Assembly (NCBI GenBank): GCA_017614185.1 | Contig: JAGACI010000243.1 | Location: 1 to 20,206 of the forward strand | Length of the DNA: 20,206 bases | Origin: Lachnospiraceae bacterium | GTDB taxonomy: Bacteria; Bacillota_A; Clostridia; Lachnospirales; Lachnospiraceae | Direction of reading: 5' to 3' | Shown: piece after piece, positions 17,854 through 20,206 of the stretch | How the letters are laid out: each line of letters begins with the position of its first letter | Position numbering within the stretch: position 1 is the stretch's first letter | Program-made: the position numbers and the translations under genes | The notes under the pieces: generated by a model | Told to the model about the DNA's origin: nothing | The model's input: the letters and a program-made list of their open reading frames with translations, nothing else | Database searches by the model: none

Positions 17854-18627
17854 TTAAGCATTTCCGGTAAGCCAGTCAAGGAATGCTCTTCCAAGGCTTG
17901 CTCTCGTCTCGGTAATAAATCCAAATACTATCTCGCTGTCCTCAGGATAAAAACCGGCTTCGTCAATCTTTTTACGAAGGTCGCCCTCAAGGAAGATTCC
18001 AATAGGTACAGGGTCTTCCATTGCATCGGGGTTCTTTCTGTCCACTGTATCCTCGGGCAGAACCGGTGCGTTCTCTCCTGCTATCTCCGCGTATTTTTCG
18101 GCATCGTCCTCTTCTGCCTTGGCCATATCATAATAATAGAAATGATCCTTATATTTTTCTATCTGCTCGGGAGTCAAAACATTCCTTAAATCCATAAATG
18201 TTCCGCTCTTTGCGTAGTTCGTGTAAAGGTCTTTCTCCATTACGGCATTGTCGACATCGCCCGCATAAATCATAGCGACAAACTTCTGCATCATGGCCAT
18301 TGAAGTCTGGTCATAGGCATTGGTCGAAAACTGGGTTCTGTCGTCCAAAACAACCATGTATTTATCAAGATCCACATCGGTCGTCTCGGCAAACTCATCC
18401 ATAAAGCCGATTTCCTCATTTACGGAATAACTGTTTAAGAAAACGCAGTAATACGCGTATTCCTTATTTGTTACGATATCTTTTATAAAAATCACTGCTA
18501 AGAGAAGGAGAAAGATGCCCACAATTGTGTGCACCTTGTAATAGTACCAAAAGTAATCAAGTTTCTCCTTGAAACTCTTGTTCTTTATCGATTCTCTTTC
18601 TTCTTTAAATTCATCCATTACTGCCAT
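17854..18627 (-). CDS. Unknown membrane-anchored protein
   Basis: I do not recognise a characterised family for this 257-residue protein. A charged N-terminus (about 30 residues, ending in KLDYFWYYYKVH) is followed by one hydrophobic segment (residues about 34-52, IVGIFLLLLAVIFIKDIV). A 200-residue acidic domain then follows, presumably outside the membrane by the positive-inside rule. That domain alternates helical and beta-like segments, with a C-terminal VFGFITETRASLGRAFLDWL. No lipobox, zinc or catalytic motif is seen. It starts six bases after galK and precedes the cysK-like gene, so it is probably cotranscribed with both. GGAAGG is about 12 bases before the ATG; the ATG at codon 4 is an alternative start. 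Confidence 0.82.
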   Translation of the reverse strand: MAVMDEFKEERESIKNKSFKEKLDYFWYYYKVHTIVGIFLLLLAVIFIKDIVTNKEYAYYCVFLNSYSVNEEIGFMDEFAETTDVDLDKYMVVLDDRTQFSTNAYDQTSMAMMQKFVAMIYAGDVDNAVMEKDLYTNYAKSGTFMDLRNVLTPEQIEKYKDHFYYYDMAKAEEDDAEKYAEIAGENAPVLPEDTVDRKNPDAMEDPVPIGIFLEGDLRKKIDEAGFYPEDSEIVFGFITETRASLGRAFLDWLTGNA

Positions 18628-18633
18628 GACAAA

Positions 18634-19815
18634 TTAAATCCTTCCTGCTCCGTCACCTATGTCTACAACATAAAACTCTGCCTTGTAGCCCGTTTCCTTC
18701 TCATAGGGTTCGTCGATTGCCTTGATGAAAGCATCAACAGCGTCATTTTTTACAATGCTTACAGTACAGCCGCCAAAGCCGCCGCCTGTAATTCTGGAGC
18801 CGATAACGCCATTCTGCTCCCATGCAAGCTTGGTTAAAAGGTCGCACTCTTTACATGAAACCTCATAATCATCTCTCAAAGAAACATGGGAAGCGTTCAT
18901 AAGTTTTCCGAAAGTCTCAATGTCGTTGGCCTTAAGTGCTTCAACTGCCTTGATGGTTCTGATATTCTCATAAACCGCATGCTTTGCACGCTTCCTGCAC
19001 ACTTCGTCCTTAATCGCATCCTTGTGTGCTTCAAACTCTTCCTCTGTAAGATCACCGAGAGTCTTAATGTCAACAACCTTCTGAAGGTCTGAAAGAGCAG
19101 TCTCGCACTCATGTCTTCTGTCATTGTATGCGCTTGTTACAAGGCTGTGCTTAACCTTTGAGTTTGTAATAACAATCTTTGCATCGGGAAGCTTCACGGG
19201 CGCATGCTCATATTTTAATGTATTGGTATCAAGGAAAATAGCGCAGTCCTTCTTGCCCATCGCAGAAGCAAACTGATCCATAATTCCGCAGCTTAAGCCA
19301 TTATAATTGTTCTCGGAATACTGGCCGTACTTTGCAAGGTCGATTCCTGTAACATCATCGAAGCCATAGGTGTGCTTAATCATTGTTCCCGTAAGGACTT
19401 CAAGCGAAGCTGATGATGAAAGGCCGCTTCCTGCAGGGATGTCACCCCAGATTAAGATATCTGCGCCTTCTTTTATCTCATATCCGTTCTTAATGAAAGT
19501 CCAGAAAACTCCCTTTGGATAAGCTGTCCAGTTCTCATCCTTACAGGGTTTGAAATCATCGAGAGATGTAGTGACAACACCATTTTTTTCAAAGTTAAGA
19601 GAATAGAATCTTAAGGTTCTGTCCTCTCTTTTATTAATCATTCCATATGTACCGATGGTTAAAGCACAGGGAAAAACATGTCCGCCGTTGTAGTCTGTGT
19701 GCTCACCTATAAGGTTTACTCTGCCGGGGGCAAAGAACCAGTCCTTTGGTGCAGCGACTCCAAACTTCTCTGCAAATGCTTTTTCCATCATTTCACGGAT
19801 TTCTTTTCTTTCCAT
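18634..19815 (-). CDS. galK: Galactokinase
   Basis: This 393-residue GHMP kinase phosphorylates galactose to galactose-1-phosphate, the entry to the Leloir pathway. All signatures are present: the galactokinase motif GRVNLIGEHTDYNGG (residues 31-45), the ATP loop PAGSGLSSSASLEV (127-140), the GIMDQF segment with the catalytic Asp, and the C-terminal GGGFGGCTVS motif. Length fits the family (about 390). GAAAGG lies about eight bases before the ATG. No galT or galE is in the window; the genes behind it are an unknown membrane protein and a cysK-like gene. Inverted repeats at the promoter suggest regulated expression. Confidence 0.97.
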   Translation of the reverse strand: MERKEIREMMEKAFAEKFGVAAPKDWFFAPGRVNLIGEHTDYNGGHVFPCALTIGTYGMINKREDRTLRFYSLNFEKNGVVTTSLDDFKPCKDENWTAYPKGVFWTFIKNGYEIKEGADILIWGDIPAGSGLSSSASLEVLTGTMIKHTYGFDDVTGIDLAKYGQYSENNYNGLSCGIMDQFASAMGKKDCAIFLDTNTLKYEHAPVKLPDAKIVITNSKVKHSLVTSAYNDRRHECETALSDLQKVVDIKTLGDLTEEEFEAHKDAIKDEVCRKRAKHAVYENIRTIKAVEALKANDIETFGKLMNASHVSLRDDYEVSCKECDLLTKLAWEQNGVIGSRITGGGFGGCTVSIVKNDAVDAFIKAIDEPYEKETGYKAEFYVVDIGDGAGRI

Positions 19816-19901
19816 ATAAGATACCTTTCATATGTTTGGCAGGTTGCCTTTTGACAGGCGTTCCGGTTCATCCGTCGCGTTCTGTATCCGCGCACCTCGT
19901 T

Positions 19902-19941
19902 ATTATAGCATAGTTTCAATTTGAATTTCATCCCTGAAATT
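19902..19941 (-). promoter_or_regulatory. galK promoter with operator-like inverted repeats
   Basis: Leftward, an extended -10 TGCTATAAT has its TATAAT as the reverse of 19902-19907. A moderate -35 ATGAAA (reverse of 19926-19931) lies 18 bases upstream. Two adjoining inverted repeats cover it: TTCAA-T-TTGAA (19915-19925, in the spacer) and AATTTCA-TCCC-TGAAATT (19924-19941, over the -35). The position suggests repressor binding. The predicted leader is about 80 bases. Confidence 0.6.
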
Positions 19942-20020
19942 TCATATATGGTACATTCTTCCTTAACCGGCTTAGCGATAATTCTATCTGGCTGTCGAAT
20001 CCGGAGTTATGTAAACTATC

Positions 20021-20206
20021 ATGCCATAAAAGCATATAAAAAAAGCAATTTCTGGCATTTTATTATGCTTTTGGGATGTGTCATTTTTTTACATGACATA
20101 TAAAATCATGGTTTTTGGCCATTTTATTATGCTTTTTTTGAGTTTTACAGCTTGATTTTCTTCCAATCTACCTCTTCAACCTGAAATATCCCTGAAAAAA
20201 GCATAA
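20021..20206. repeat. AT-rich repeat block with TTATGCTTTT motifs in both orientations
   Basis: A 17-base direct repeat (CATTTTATTATGCTTTT) occurs at 20056-20072 and 20120-20136. The first copy forms an inverted repeat with 20028-20041 (AAAAGCAT plus TAAAA, one bulge). The second copy forms a perfect 12-base inverted repeat: TTATGCTTTTTT at 20127-20138 and AAAAAAGCATAA at 20195-20206. A small hairpin (TGTCAT/ATGACA, 20079-20098) lies between the copies. The block may continue past the right edge. Confidence 0.7.

Larger units (their letters stand above)
19816..20206. other. Gene-free region upstream of galK
   Basis: This 391-base stretch contains no convincing gene on either strand. It holds the galK leader and promoter on the left (19816-19941), a middle part without recognisable features (about 19942-20020), and an AT-rich repeat block at the right edge (20021-20206). 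It continues past the window, so the upstream neighbour is not visible. Confidence 0.75.

Noticed and set aside
19921..20103. Short rightward open frame in the region upstream of galK
   Set aside because: Sixty codons with no ribosome binding site, running through the inverted-repeat block; it is better explained by the regulatory and repeat features.
20021..20206. CRISPR array at the right edge
   Set aside because: Only two 17-base direct copies occur, in a block that also has inverted copies and AT-rich spacers; the repeat is too short and no cas gene is present.

Overview
The window looks like chromosomal core DNA from an anaerobic Gram-positive of the Lachnospiraceae type (Butyrivibrio or a relative). 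This is inferred from the gene content: AddAB repair helicase-nuclease, a bacterial glutaminyl-tRNA synthetase, separate PurO-type and AICAR-transformylase genes instead of fused PurH, and small families (DUF6062, DUF6106 and DUF2225 types) that I recognise from that group. The family names rest on memory of the sequences, not on a search. I see no rRNA, tRNA, CRISPR, transposase or phage gene.

Layout. At the left edge, addB and the 5' part of addA (cut by the window edge) run leftward and overlap. A small rightward gene (4500-4937) encodes a membrane-anchored acidic protein with four 11-residue repeats and ends at a strong terminator. Next is a leftward pair, a cation diffusion facilitator and a DUF6062-type cysteine-rich protein, divergent from a TetR regulator (6756-7364). 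A terminator that could serve both strands separates tetR from a leftward glnS-DUF2225 pair.

The centre and right half are entirely leftward. From upstream to downstream they are galK, an unknown membrane-anchored protein, a CysK-like PLP enzyme, a DUF6106-type membrane protein, guaB, a GAF-PAS-GGDEF-EAL protein, PurO-type IMP cyclohydrolase, AICAR transformylase, then glnS. The GGDEF-EAL gene is translationally coupled (TAATG) to the IMP cyclohydrolase gene and lies just downstream of guaB. A putative c-di-GMP turnover enzyme is therefore embedded in genes that make IMP and commit it to the guanine branch, the route to GTP, which is the diguanylate cyclase substrate. This is the most interesting context in the window.

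The only gene-free stretch above 300 bases is 19816-20206. It holds a likely galK promoter with operator-like inverted repeats and, at the right edge, an AT-rich block of repeated TTATGCTTTT / AAAAGCATAA motifs in both orientations. Other intergenic gaps are 133 bases or shorter; the notable one is 14619-14751, with three successive inverted repeats upstream of the GGDEF-EAL gene.
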